From the NCBI RefSeq assembly GCF_030269545.1, contig NZ_BSTN01000008.1:1-64000 (forward strand): a DNA stretch of 64,000 nt, written 5' to 3'. Origin of the DNA: Actinomadura sp. NBRC 104425 (GTDB taxonomy: Bacteria; Actinomycetota; Actinomycetes; Streptosporangiales; Streptosporangiaceae). The translations under genes were made by a program, and so were the position numbers. The notes beneath the pieces were generated by a model that saw only the letters and a list, made by a program, of their open reading frames with translations, did no database searches and was not told where the DNA came from. Of the stretch, positions 44,015 to 54,746 are shown one piece after another. Each line of letters begins with the position of its first letter. Within the stretch, counting starts at the first letter, position 1.

Positions 44015-44887
44015 TCACGAGCCGGCCGCGCGGGCGTGCCGCAGCCGCAGGACGCCCGCTGCGGGCAGCTGCAGCCCCTCGACGCGGCGGATCCGGTAGC
44101 CGATGCCGAAGCGGTCCTCCAGCGCGTGCAGCCGCCGGTCGGCGGCCGAGCCGCCGAAGGCGTCGCGCATCCGGCCGGGGTCGCCGACGGCGGTCACCCG
44201 GTAGGGGCTGCTGAGCGGACGGTAGTCCACCAGCACGGCCTCCCCCGCCGAGCGGATCGCGGTGGTGGGGGTGAGCCGCTGGCCGTTGACGGCGATGGCG
44301 ACGGCCCCGGCCGCCCACAACCCGTTGACCAGCACCTGAAGGTCCTGATCATAGACCCGGCCCTCGTCGCCGCGCCGGTCGTCCTGGTCGGCCCGGTCGG
44401 CGTCCTCGACGGTGACGACCAGGCCGTCCCCGGAGATGGGGGTGGCCGCGGCGGCGGCCGCGGCGGTGGACAGCTCGCCGCGCACGCGGCGCCCCTCGGC
44501 GCTGCGGGCCAGCGCCATGGCGCGGGCCCGCTCGGTCTCGTCGCGGACCTGCTCCAGCCGCCGCTGCAGGGCGTCGTTGCCGCTCGTGCGGGCGCGGATC
44601 TGCGCGACGAGCCGGGCCCGCTGCTCAGCGGCGACCGGCCGGCTGCGCCGCGCCTGCGCGGACGCCGCGGCCAGCAGCACGCCGACCAGCACCAGGACCA
44701 GCAGCACGCCGGTGCCGCGCAGCCGCCCGCGCGGGGCGGGCCCGCCGGAGGCGGCGCGGCGGGCGGCGGCGTCGGCGTAGCCGGGGTCGAGCAGCCTGCC
44801 GGCGAACAGGTCGGCCAGCAGCGACATGGAGGCGTCCGGACGTCTGGCGGCGGGCGCGTCGGGGGCGTCGGGTCTGCGGCTGGTCAC
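44015..44887 (-). CDS. DUF881 membrane-anchored protein (Rv1823-like)
   Basis: A 290-residue protein in the same layout as its partner: a cytoplasmic N-terminus with SLLADLFAGRLLDPGYADAAARR, one membrane helix (VLLVLVLVGVLLAAASA, about 60-77), a coiled-coil, then DUF881 with ISGDGLVVTVEDAD, VLVNGLWAAGAVAIAVNGQRL, LSSPYRVTAVGDP and RRVEGLQLPAAGVL. It lies 42 bases upstream of sbp. Paired DUF881 proteins flanking Sbp probably form one envelope complex. Confidence 0.9.
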   Translation of the reverse strand: MTSRRPDAPDAPAARRPDASMSLLADLFAGRLLDPGYADAAARRAASGGPAPRGRLRGTGVLLVLVLVGVLLAAASAQARRSRPVAAEQRARLVAQIRARTSGNDALQRRLEQVRDETERARAMALARSAEGRRVRGELSTAAAAAAATPISGDGLVVTVEDADRADQDDRRGDEGRVYDQDLQVLVNGLWAAGAVAIAVNGQRLTPTTAIRSAGEAVLVDYRPLSSPYRVTAVGDPGRMRDAFGGSAADRRLHALEDRFGIGYRIRRVEGLQLPAAGVLRLRHARAAGS

Positions 44888-44975
44888 CGCCCCATCATGG
44901 CAAGGCCGCGGGGGACGACGTGCAGGTCGGCCGCTGTGACCTGCGTCGCGAACCGCGGCGGGCCGGGCCGGCGCG

Positions 44976-45626
44976 TCAGGGGGTCGCGGCGGCGGCGCGG
45001 GAGCGGTCGAGGCCCAGGTGCACCGCGAGGGCGCCCAGCACCGAGCCCATCACGTACCGCTGGACGCGCTGCCAGGCCGGGTGGCGGGCCAGGAACCGGG
45101 CGATCGAGCCCGCGCCCAGCACGATCAGGCCGTTGACGGTGACCGCGATGGCGATCTGGGTGAGGGCCAGCAGCAGGCTCTGCGCGGCGACGTGGCCGCG
45201 GGCGGGGTCGACGAACTGCGGCAGCAGCGACACGTACAGGATTGCGATCTTCGGGTTGAGCAGGTTGGTGAGCAGGCCCATGGCGAACAGGCGGCGCGGC
45301 GGGTCGGCGGGCAGCTCGCGCGGCGCGAACACCGCGGTGCCGCCGGGGCGCACGGCCTGCCAGGCCAGCCACAGCAGGTACGCGGCGCCGGCCAGTTTGA
45401 CGGCGGTGTAGACGGCGGGGACCAGCGCGAACACCGCGGTCAGCCCGGCGGTGGCGGCGACGGCGTACACGGCGAAACCGGTCGCCACCCCGCCCAGCGA
45501 GATCAGCCCGGCCCGGCGGCCCTGGGTGATCGAACGGGACACCAGGTAGATCATGTTGGGGCCGGGCGTCAGCACCAGGCCGAGCGCCACCGCCGCGATG
45601 CCGAGAAACGCACCCGCTGTAATCAT
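44976..45626 (-). CDS. LysE/RhtB-family amino-acid exporter
   Basis: A 216-residue membrane protein with about six helices. It opens LGIAAVALGLVLTPGPNMIYLVSRSI, where the LTPGPNM/I motif is the RhtB-family signature; AGAAYLLWLAWQAVR and LTNLLNPKIAILYVSLLPQFV follow. It likely exports homoserine, threonine or a similar neutral amino acid. It separates the DUF881 block from the nucleotidyltransferase gene and is a single-gene insertion relative to the mycobacterial order. Confidence 0.92.
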   Translation of the reverse strand: MITAGAFLGIAAVALGLVLTPGPNMIYLVSRSITQGRRAGLISLGGVATGFAVYAVAATAGLTAVFALVPAVYTAVKLAGAAYLLWLAWQAVRPGGTAVFAPRELPADPPRRLFAMGLLTNLLNPKIAILYVSLLPQFVDPARGHVAAQSLLLALTQIAIAVTVNGLIVLGAGSIARFLARHPAWQRVQRYVMGSVLGALAVHLGLDRSRAAAATP

Positions 45627-45711
45627 CGAAACCCCTTGTCGGAGATGTGCCCCGAGCGTAGCAAGTTCGGTGATCTTGGAGCGAAACCTCCGGGCGGCCG
45701 AATCCGGCGGG

Positions 45712-48210
45712 CTAGGCGGCGGCGCGTTCGACGACGGCGGCCCACTCCTCCAGCAGGGCCTGGGCGGCGTCGGCGTCCGGCCCCTCGGCCCACAGGCGGG
45801 TGACGGGCTGGGCGGGGTCGGGCAGCACCAGGACCCAGCGGCCGTCGTCCTCGACGACGCGCACGCCGTCGGTGGTGTCGATCGTGCGGCCGCCCGCCGC
45901 CTCGACCACGTGCCGCATCACGCCGCCCTTGGCCGCCCACCGGGTGGGCACCGAGCGGGTGAGCAGGTGCGCCTCGGGGATGCGCCGGTCGATCTGCGAC
46001 AGCGTCAGCCGGGTCCGCGCGACCAGCCCGACGAGGCGGACGAACGCGGCGACGCCGTCCACCGCGGTGCCGAACTCCGGCATGACGAAGCCGCCCCGGC
46101 CGTCCCCGGCGAAGATCACTCCGGGCCGGGCGGCGGCGCGGGTGAGCACGTCCCGGGCGGTGGAGGTCCACTCGACCTGCACGCCGTGCAGGCGGCAGAC
46201 CTGCTCGGCGACGCGGGTGGTGGTGACCGGCAGCGCGACCCGTCCGCCGCGCCGTTCGGCGGCCACCAGGTCCAGCATGACCAGCAGGGCGCGGCCGTCG
46301 CCGATCAGCTCGCCGTTCTCGTCGACCAGCGAGATCCGCTCCCCCACCGGGTCGAACCGCACCCCGAACGCCGCCCGCGCCGAGGACACCAGCTCGCCCA
46401 GGCGCTGCAGGTCGCGCATGCGCTCGGCGAGCGTCTCGGTGGGATTGACCTCGTCCAGGACGTTGTTGCGGGTCAGCACCTCCACCCCGAGCCCGCCGAG
46501 CAGCGTCGGCAGCACCAGCGAGGCGGTGCCGCCCGCGCAGTCCAGCACGATCTTCAGCCCGGCCTCGCGCACTCCGGACATGTCGACGTCGCGCAGCAGC
46601 TCACGGGTGTAGGTGCCGACGGTGCGGGACGGGTAGGTCAGCTCGGCGATCTCGCCGGGGAAGGCGCGCCGGTACTCCCGGCGGCCGAACACCCGCTCCA
46701 GCTTGCGCTGGGCGGCCTGGGACAGGTCGGCGCCGTCGGCGTCCATGAACAGCATGTCCACGCCCTGCGGGTCGCCGGGGGTGGTGCGGATGTAGATGCC
46801 GCCCGCGCACTCCTCGCGTGCGGTCTCGTGGCGGGCCATCGGCAGCGGGCACGCCTCCAGGTCGCGGACGTTGATGGCGCTGGAGGTCAGCGCGCTGATC
46901 ACGGCGCGTTTGAGGGTGGTGGCGGCGCGCGAGGCGTCGCGGCCGGTGGTGACGGTGCTGCCCTTGGCGAGGGTGGTGGCGTAGGCGCTGGCCAGCCGCA
47001 CCGCCAGCTCGGGGGTGATCTCCACGTTGACCAGGCCGGACACCCCGCGCGGGCCGAACAGGGTGCGCTGTCCGCGCGACTCCCAGATCACGCTGGTGGT
47101 GACCACCGCGCCCGCCTCGACGGTCTTGAACGGGTACACCTTGACCTGGTTGGACAGGTACGCCTCGGCCTCGACGACGCACTCGTCGCCGACGACCGCG
47201 CCCTCCTCGACGCGGGCGCCGGCCATGATGTCGGTGTTCTTGCCGATCACGCAGCCGCGCAGGCTGGCCGAGGGGCCGACGAACGCGTTGTCGTGCACGA
47301 TCGCGCGGTGCAGGAAGGCGCCCTCCTTGACCACCACGTTGCTGCCGAGGACGGTGAACTCGCGCAGCTCCACCCCGGCCTCGACCTTGGCGTAGTCGCC
47401 GATGTACAGCGGGCCCTTCAGCACCGCGTCGGCGTCCACCTCGGCGCCCTCGGCCACCCGCACCCCGGGGGACAGCTCGAACCCGCCCAAGTCGACGTCG
47501 ACGAGCCCGGACAGCATGTCGGCCTGCGCTTTGAGGTAGCTGTCGTGGGTGCCCACGTCCTCCCAGTAGCAGTCGGCGATGTACCCGTAGACCGGTGCGC
47601 CGCGCGCGACGAGCTCGGGGAAGACGTCGCCGGACCAGTCGACCGGCTCGCCGGCGGCGACGTGGTCGAGCACCTCCGGCTCCATCACGTAGATGCCGGT
47701 GTTGACGGTGTCGGAGAACACCTGGCCCCAGGTGGGCTTCTCCAGGAACCGCTGGACGCGGCCCTGGCCGTCCACGATGATGATGCCGAACTCCAGCGGG
47801 TCGGGGACCCGTGTGAGCCCGATGGTGACCAGGGCTCCGTTGCGTTCGTGCGCGCGGACCAGGTCGGTCAGGTCCATGTCGGTGAGCGCGTCCCCGGAGA
47901 TCACCAGGAACCGGTCGTCGCGCAGCGCCTCCTGGGCGTTCTTGACGCTGCCCGCGGTGCCCAGCGGCACGTCCTCGGTGGCGTAGCTGAGCGCCATGCC
48001 CAGCTCCTCGCCGTCGCCGAAGTAGTTGCGGATCAGCGCGGCCAAAAACTGCACGGTCACCACGGTCTCGGTGAACCCGTGCCGTTTGAGCAGCCGCAGC
48101 ACGTGTTCCATGATCGGCCGGTTGACGAGCGGGAGCAGGGGCTTGGGCTGGTTGGCGGTCATCGGACGCAGCCGCGTCCCCTCGCCGCCCGCCATCACGA
48201 CGGCCTTCAT
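45712..48210 (-). CDS. Nucleotidyltransferase fused to a degenerate phosphomannomutase domain
   Basis: An 832-residue three-part protein. Residues 1-235 are a sugar-1-phosphate nucleotidyltransferase (MKAVVMAGGEGTRLRPMT, ISGDALTDMDL, FLEKP, NTGIYVMEP). Residues 255-370 are left-handed-helix hexapeptide repeats. From about 385 on there is a phosphohexomutase-like region (TTGRDASRAATTLKRAVISAL, IVLDCAGGTAS). The mutase part lacks the TxSHNP phosphoserine loop (IRTTPGDPQ is there instead), and the metal loop DGDADR reads GDGRGGF, so only the transferase half is likely active. It probably makes GDP-mannose or a related nucleotide sugar for the envelope. It overlaps the upstream gene by 4 bases. 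Confidence 0.9.
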   Translation of the reverse strand: MKAVVMAGGEGTRLRPMTANQPKPLLPLVNRPIMEHVLRLLKRHGFTETVVTVQFLAALIRNYFGDGEELGMALSYATEDVPLGTAGSVKNAQEALRDDRFLVISGDALTDMDLTDLVRAHERNGALVTIGLTRVPDPLEFGIIIVDGQGRVQRFLEKPTWGQVFSDTVNTGIYVMEPEVLDHVAAGEPVDWSGDVFPELVARGAPVYGYIADCYWEDVGTHDSYLKAQADMLSGLVDVDLGGFELSPGVRVAEGAEVDADAVLKGPLYIGDYAKVEAGVELREFTVLGSNVVVKEGAFLHRAIVHDNAFVGPSASLRGCVIGKNTDIMAGARVEEGAVVGDECVVEAEAYLSNQVKVYPFKTVEAGAVVTTSVIWESRGQRTLFGPRGVSGLVNVEITPELAVRLASAYATTLAKGSTVTTGRDASRAATTLKRAVISALTSSAINVRDLEACPLPMARHETAREECAGGIYIRTTPGDPQGVDMLFMDADGADLSQAAQRKLERVFGRREYRRAFPGEIAELTYPSRTVGTYTRELLRDVDMSGVREAGLKIVLDCAGGTASLVLPTLLGGLGVEVLTRNNVLDEVNPTETLAERMRDLQRLGELVSSARAAFGVRFDPVGERISLVDENGELIGDGRALLVMLDLVAAERRGGRVALPVTTTRVAEQVCRLHGVQVEWTSTARDVLTRAAARPGVIFAGDGRGGFVMPEFGTAVDGVAAFVRLVGLVARTRLTLSQIDRRIPEAHLLTRSVPTRWAAKGGVMRHVVEAAGGRTIDTTDGVRVVEDDGRWVLVLPDPAQPVTRLWAEGPDADAAQALLEEWAAVVERAAA

Positions 48211-49046
48211 CGGGGTGTGTCCGCTCCCTCCTGTCGGCCGGACGGGGGGTTCCCGTCCGGCGGAGGCGGCGCGCCGGACGCGTCGCCGTGCTCGTCCCGG
48301 CCGGGCGGTTCGCCGGCGGGCGCCTCCCCCGCGGCCTCTTCCCCGTCGGCGATCGGACCGGCCTGCATCAGCTGCCGCGCCTGCCACCAGTAGAGGGCGG
48401 CGGCCCACCAGTACAGGCCCGTCCCCCAGATCGCGAAGCACCAGCCGACGATCTTGGCGGCGGTGGCCACGGCGCCGTCGTGGTCGCCCAGCAGCAGCAG
48501 CGGGAAGGCGTACAGCAGGCACAGCGTGGCGGCCTTGCCCACGAAGTGCACCGGCAGCGTCCCGCCGTAGCCCAGGCGCCGCAGCAGCGGCATGATCGGC
48601 GCGATCGCGACCTCCCGGCCGACCAGCAGGACCACCAGCCACAGCGGGATGACCTCGCGGACGGTCAGGCCGATCAGGGTGACCAGGATGTACAGCCGGT
48701 CGGCGGCCGGGTCCAGCACCATGCCGAGCCTGCTGGTCTGGTCGAGGGCGCGGGCCAGGCGGCCGTCCAGCCAGTCCGACAGGCCGGCGAACACCAGCAC
48801 GCCCAGCGCCCACCAGTCGGCGCCGACCAGCACCAGCCACAGGAACAGCGGCACGCCGAGCAGGCGCGCGAAGCTCAGCAGGTTCGGGATCGTCCAGATC
48901 CGGCCGGACGCCGTCTCGGCGTCGTTCCCGCCGGGCGGCGGCTGCTCGCGCAGCGGCCCCCCGGCTCCCGGTGCGCTCCCGGGCGGCGACGCCCCACGTT
49001 CGGCTCGGGGCGCCACGCCCCCCGTCCCCCCGCCCACGACTGCCAT
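48207..49046 (-). CDS. CDP-alcohol phosphatidyltransferase (PgsA2-like)
   Basis: A 279-residue membrane enzyme. The catalytic signature D-G-x2-A-R-x8-G-x3-D-x3-D is complete in DGRLARALDQTSRLGMVLDPAADR (about 95-118, in two parts). About five to six helices follow WTIPNLLSFARLLGVPLFLWL. Both termini are long, Gly/Pro-rich and probably disordered. It would transfer a phosphatidyl group from CDP-diacylglycerol to an alcohol such as glycerol phosphate or inositol phosphate. Start is uncertain: ATG 49046 is used, TTG 49097 is possible. It matches Rv1822 by position. Confidence 0.88.
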   Translation of the reverse strand: MAVVGGGTGGVAPRAERGASPPGSAPGAGGPLREQPPPGGNDAETASGRIWTIPNLLSFARLLGVPLFLWLVLVGADWWALGVLVFAGLSDWLDGRLARALDQTSRLGMVLDPAADRLYILVTLIGLTVREVIPLWLVVLLVGREVAIAPIMPLLRRLGYGGTLPVHFVGKAATLCLLYAFPLLLLGDHDGAVATAAKIVGWCFAIWGTGLYWWAAALYWWQARQLMQAGPIADGEEAAGEAPAGEPPGRDEHGDASGAPPPPDGNPPSGRQEGADTPR

Positions 49047-49376
49047 CACTGACGCGCTCGCTCTCCTCGGTCCGGGCCCACCGGCCAGGCAGGACAACGC
49101 ATCTCTGTCCCCTAGATCCTGACCCTACCGGTCGGCTTGTGGAACCCCCCGGTGGCGTCCGGCCCTTTGCGGCACCCGCATGCCCGTCGGGTCGGCGCCG
49201 AACCGCCCGGTGGGCCGACCGGGCGGGACGCGCGCGATGGCGTTCGTCACATGCTCACCGCCGGCGGCGCCGGACGCGCAGGCGCGGCCCGGCCGGTGTT
49301 GCGCGCCGGAGCCGACGGCCCCGGAACGCGAGTCCGGGCGGGGAGCGGCGGCCCCGCCTTACCTCATGATCCCGGG
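49047..49376. other. Divergent intergenic region
   Basis: About 330 bases between the phosphatidyltransferase and the thiC leader. No gene, RNA or clear repeat is seen. It must contain the phosphatidyltransferase promoter, but I cannot place it. Confidence 0.4.
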
Positions 49377-49406
49377 TTGCGGCAACGGGGGTGCCGCAGG
49401 TTAGCG
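49377..49406 (+). promoter_or_regulatory. Predicted thiC promoter
   Basis: TTGCGG (49377-49382) and TTAGCG (49401-49406) with an 18-base spacer precede the TPP aptamer; transcription would begin just before the aptamer's 5' side. Hexamers match the consensus only partly. Confidence 0.4.
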
Positions 49407-49415
49407 TCGGCGCGA

Positions 49416-51272
<1,857 letters not shown>

Positions 51273-51507
51273 TCCGCCGCCCGTCCGTCGCGGGCGCCGC
51301 CGCGGCCGGGACGGACGGGCGTGTTCGCGTGTTCCGACCGGGTTCGCACGTCCGAGACGAACCCCGAATCGCCATTGTTCGGACATCGCGCCGGGTACCC
51401 GGCGCATGTCCGCATGCCGCGCGCGGCCCCGGGTATGTGGCCGCACGGTCGGCACCGGCCGGACCGGCACCGTCGGGTCGGCCGGTGCGCCGGTGCGAGG
51501 AGGTTCG

Positions 51508-51738
51508 GTGGTCCGGGTGAGAGACGAGAACGCCGTCGTCGTGACCACCGTTGCGTCCAGCGGGATCGGCTGCGCCACCGCGCCGGCCTTCGCGGACGGG
51601 GGCGCGTCGGTGGTGCCGGCGGCCCGCCGCGGCAAAGCGCTGGAGGAGGTCGCGGTCGAGCGCCGCCGCCGGGGCGGGCGGGCGCCGGCTGTGGCGGTGG
51701 CGGGACGGCTCGGGCAGGAACGCGCGGGCGCGCGGTAG
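51508..51738 (+). pseudogene. Truncated short-chain dehydrogenase remnant
   Basis: A 76-residue frame from GTG behind GAGGAGG. It is the N-terminus of an SDR: ENAVVVTTVASSGIGCATA corresponds to the NAD-binding TGxxxGIG motif, but the first Gly is lost (TTVASSGIG), and FADGGASVVPAARRGKALEEVAVERRRRGGRA follows. The frame then ends; the catalytic Ser-Tyr-Lys part is absent. It is a decayed or deleted gene whose RBS and start survive immediately in front of the pyrophosphatase. Confidence 0.7.
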
Positions 51739-51754
51739 CAGCGAGGAGGCGGAG

Positions 51755-52273
51755 GTGGAGTTCGACATCGTCGTGGAGATCCCGAAGGGGTCTCGCAACA
51801 AGTACGAGATGGACCACGGGCTGGGCCGCATCCGGCTCGACCGGCTGCTGTTCACCGCTACGCAGTATCCGGTCGACTACGGCTTCATCCCGGGCACGCG
51901 CGCCGAGGACGGGGAGGCGCTGGACGCCATGGCGCTGCTGGAGGAGCCGACCTTCCCGGGCTGCCTGGCGTCGGTCCGGCCGCTCGGGGTGTTCTGGATG
52001 CTGGACGAGAAGGGGCCGGACGCCAAGATCCTCACCGTGCCGGCGCGCGACCCCAGGTACGCCGAGCTGCGGGAGCTCGCCGACGTGCCCGCGCACGTGC
52101 TGGCCGAGATCGGGCACTTCTTCGACATCTACAAGGAGCTGGAGCCCTGCAAGGAGGCCGACGTGCGCGGCTGGCAGGACCGCGCGGCGGCCGAGCGGGA
52201 GGTGTGCGCGTCGTTCGACCGGGCGCACACGAGCGGCGGCCTGCGCGGCCGCATCGCGTCCGCCCCATCATGA
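51755..52273 (+). CDS. ppa: Family I inorganic pyrophosphatase, divergent active site
   Basis: A 172-residue soluble pyrophosphatase: FDIVVEIPKGSRNKYEMDH, YPVDYGFIPGT, the metal loop EDGEALDAMALLEEPTFPGC, DEKGPDAKILTVPARDPRY and HFFDIYKELEP. The canonical DGDPLD loop reads DGEALD: the middle Asp, the general base in the E. coli enzyme (D67), is Glu here. Activity may be reduced or shifted. GTG lies behind GAGGAGG. It follows the SDR remnant, and its stop codon lies inside a 12-bp tandem repeat. Confidence 0.9.
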   Translation: MEFDIVVEIPKGSRNKYEMDHGLGRIRLDRLLFTATQYPVDYGFIPGTRAEDGEALDAMALLEEPTFPGCLASVRPLGVFWMLDEKGPDAKILTVPARDPRYAELRELADVPAHVLAEIGHFFDIYKELEPCKEADVRGWQDRAAAEREVCASFDRAHTSGGLRGRIASAPS

Positions 52274-52329
52274 GCGCCGTCATGAGCCCCGTCATGAGCC
52301 CCGTCATGAGCGCCGTCATGAGCGGCGCC
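52270..52329 (+). repeat. Five 12-bp tandem repeats over the pyrophosphatase stop codon
   Basis: Units ATGAGC(G/C)CCGTC are repeated head to tail, the last copy being degenerate. The first unit contains the pyrophosphatase TGA and the array fills the space to the convergent reductase gene. Confidence 0.95.
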
Positions 52330-52345
52330 GTGGGACGGCGGGGGC

Positions 52346-53311
52346 TCACAGGTCGAGGGTGAGGCGGGCGCCGCGGGCGCGGGAGACGCAGATCATCATG
52401 ATCTCGCCGGACCGGCGCTCCTCGTCGGTGAGCACCGAGTCGCGGTGGTCGGGCTCGCCGCCCAGCACCTCGGTCTCGCAGGTGCCGCAGGTGCCCTCCC
52501 GGCAGGACGACAGCACCTGCACGCCCGCCTCCTCCACCACCTGCAGGATGGACTTGCCGGGCGGCACGGTCAGCGTCCTGCCGGACCGGGCCAGCTCCAC
52601 CTCGAACGACCCGCGCGGGCCGGTGTCGTCTTTGGGGGTGAAGCGTTCGACGTGCAGGGCGCCGGGCGGCCAGGCGGCGCAGCGCTCCTCCACGGCGGCC
52701 AGCAGCGGTTCGGGGCCGCAGCAGTACACCTGGGTGCGTTCGTCCGGCGCCCCGAGCAGGGCGTCGAGGTCGAGCAGGCCCGTCTCGTCCTGGGGGCGGA
52801 CGCTGACGCGGTCGCCGTACGCGTGTTCCAGGTCGGTTCGGAAGGCCATCGACGCGCGGGTGCGGCCCCCGTACACCAGCCTCCAGTCGGCGCCGGACGC
52901 GTGGGCTGCGGCCAGCATCGGCATGATCGGGGTGATGCCGATGCCGCCCGCGATGAACAGGTAGCGGTCCGCGGCGACCAGCGGGAAGTGGTTGCGGGGG
53001 CCGCGGACGGCCAGCCGGTCGCCTTCGGCCAGCCGCCGGTGCACGTGCTCGGAGCCGCCGCGGCCGTCCCGCTCGCGCAGCACCGCGACCTGGAGCACCG
53101 ACCGGTCGGCGGGGTCGCCGCACAGCGAGTACTGGCGGACCAGGCCGGGGGCGAGCACCAGGTCGACGTGCGCGCCGGGTTCCCAGGCGGGGAACGGCCC
53201 GCCGTCCGCGCGGCGCAGCGTCAGCAGCACCACGTCCTCGGCGACGGGCCGCCTGCCGTCCAGGACGACGTCCAGGTCGACCTCGGTACGGGGAGGATCC
53301 TGCACGGGCAT
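52346..53311 (-). CDS. PDR-type flavo-iron-sulfur reductase (second copy, orphan)
   Basis: A 321-residue paralogue of the reductase at 7.8-8.8 kb, with the same order: FMN motif RQYSL, NAD motif GGIGITP, YCCGP, and a C-terminal [2Fe-2S] domain CREGTCGTC plus downstream Cys. Both end in SRAR-RL-LDL. No P450 or Rieske oxygenase gene lies beside it, so its electron acceptor is not evident locally. It could serve a distant oxygenase or be an alternative partner of the window's P450. Confidence 0.9.
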   Translation of the reverse strand: MPVQDPPRTEVDLDVVLDGRRPVAEDVVLLTLRRADGGPFPAWEPGAHVDLVLAPGLVRQYSLCGDPADRSVLQVAVLRERDGRGGSEHVHRRLAEGDRLAVRGPRNHFPLVAADRYLFIAGGIGITPIMPMLAAAHASGADWRLVYGGRTRASMAFRTDLEHAYGDRVSVRPQDETGLLDLDALLGAPDERTQVYCCGPEPLLAAVEERCAAWPPGALHVERFTPKDDTGPRGSFEVELARSGRTLTVPPGKSILQVVEEAGVQVLSSCREGTCGTCETEVLGGEPDHRDSVLTDEERRSGEIMMICVSRARGARLTLDL

Positions 53312-53479
53312 GCTCTGCTCTCCTTGGGCGCCGCCGGGGGACGGTCACCCGGAAGCCTGGGGCACGGCCCCGCCGCGGAGCAGCAGCTTTTCCGGCGAAT
53401 GGAAAACATCAGACGTCGGGGGCCGCCGCGGCGTGCACGGCGGCCCCCGATCGCGTCGCCGGCGGCACGGACCTGCCGG

Positions 53480-54739
53480 TCAGCCGACGGGGTTCGCGGC
53501 CGGGCTGGGCTCGTCGTCGTCGGCGTCGGAGCGCCCGCCGGAGCGTTCGCGGACGGGCTCGTCGTCGATCGCCTTCTCGGGCGGGTGCTTGCGCCGCAGC
53601 TTGCGGGCCAGCGGCTCGGCGCAGCGGGCCAGCAGCGGCCCGGCGATCGCCAGGATCAGCACGTACGCGGCGGCCAGCGGCCCGATCCGCGGGTTGATCC
53701 CGGCGGAGACGGCCAGCCCGGCGATGACGATGTTGAACTCGCCGCGCGGCACCAGCGAGGCGCCGGCGCGCAGCCGACCGGTGGGGCCCACGCCCGCCTG
53801 GCGGGCGGCCAGCCAGCCGGTGGCCAGCTTGGCGGCGATCCCGGCCACGGCGAGCAGCGCGGCCGCACCGAACACCGGCGGCAGCTCGGCCGGGTCGGTG
53901 TGCAGGCCGAAGAAGACGAAGAACACCGCGGAGAACAGGTCCCGCAGCGGGGTGAGCACCTCGCGCGCCGAGTGCGCCAGCGGCCCCGACAGCGCGATGC
54001 CCACCAGGAACGCGCCGACCGCCGCCGAGACCTGCAGCTGCTGGGCCAGGCCGGCGACCAGCACCGTCAGGCCCAGCACCTTCAGCAGCAGCACCTCGTC
54101 GGTGGGGCTTTCGACGAACCGCTCCACCAGCCGTCCCCAGCGCAGCGCCACGATGAGGATCACGGTGATGGTGGCGGCGGCGATCGCCAGGGTCTTGGCG
54201 CCGGCCAGCAGCCCGGCGCCGGCCAGCAGCGTGGTGACGATGGGCAGGTAGGCGGCCATCGCCAGGTCCTCGAAGACCAGCACCGACAGCACCCTGGGGG
54301 TCTCCCGGTTGCCCAGCCAGCCGAGGTCGCCCATCACCTTGGCGGTGATGCCCGAGGAGGTGACGTAGGTGACGCCGCCCATGACGACGGCCGCCACCGG
54401 GCCCCAGCCGAGCAGCAGCGCCGCCACCACTCCGGGTGCGGCGTTCAGGACCAGGTCGGCCAGCCCGACCGGGGCCGAGGTGCGCAGCGTGCCGACCAGC
54501 TCGCCGGCGGTGTACTCCAGGCCGAGGGTGAACAGCAGCAGGATGACCCCGACCTCGGCGCCGATGGAGACGAACTCCTCGCTGGTCGTCAGCGGTAGTA
54601 CGCCACCGGAGCCGAATGCCAGCCCGGCCACCAGATACAGCGGGATCGCCGAGATCGAGAACCGTACGGCCACGGCGCCCAGCAGGCCCAGGGCCAGGAT
54701 GATCGCACCGAGTTCGATGAGCTGGACGGCAGACTCCAT
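53480..54739 (-). CDS. CPA2-type K+/H+ antiporter (KhtU-like)
   Basis: A 419-residue membrane antiporter with about 12-13 helices. The CPA2 core is visible: GAEVGVILLLFTLGLEYT, GGVTYVTSSGITAKVM, ETPRVLSVLVFEDLAMA (ion-site Asp), VGAFLVGIALSGP and FFVFFGLHTDP, SLVPRGEFNIVIAGLA. A hydrophilic, acidic tail of about 45 residues follows. It lies 7 bases after a TrkA-C regulatory gene, the same order as khtT-khtU of Bacillus. Likely role: K+ (or Na+, NH4+) efflux under alkaline or toxic stress. Confidence 0.9.
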   Translation of the reverse strand: MESAVQLIELGAIILALGLLGAVAVRFSISAIPLYLVAGLAFGSGGVLPLTTSEEFVSIGAEVGVILLLFTLGLEYTAGELVGTLRTSAPVGLADLVLNAAPGVVAALLLGWGPVAAVVMGGVTYVTSSGITAKVMGDLGWLGNRETPRVLSVLVFEDLAMAAYLPIVTTLLAGAGLLAGAKTLAIAAATITVILIVALRWGRLVERFVESPTDEVLLLKVLGLTVLVAGLAQQLQVSAAVGAFLVGIALSGPLAHSAREVLTPLRDLFSAVFFVFFGLHTDPAELPPVFGAAALLAVAGIAAKLATGWLAARQAGVGPTGRLRAGASLVPRGEFNIVIAGLAVSAGINPRIGPLAAAYVLILAIAGPLLARCAEPLARKLRRKHPPEKAIDDEPVRERSGGRSDADDDEPSPAANPVG

Positions 54740-54746
54740 CCGCGCC

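Noticed and set aside
45553-48393. Plus-strand frame of about 946 codons opposite the nucleotidyltransferase fusion
   Set aside because: Antisense shadow of a well-supported gene; no motif, no RBS.
51508-51738. Functional short-chain dehydrogenase
   Set aside because: Only the first 76 residues remain, the nucleotide-binding glycine motif is altered and the catalytic Tyr-Lys part is missing.
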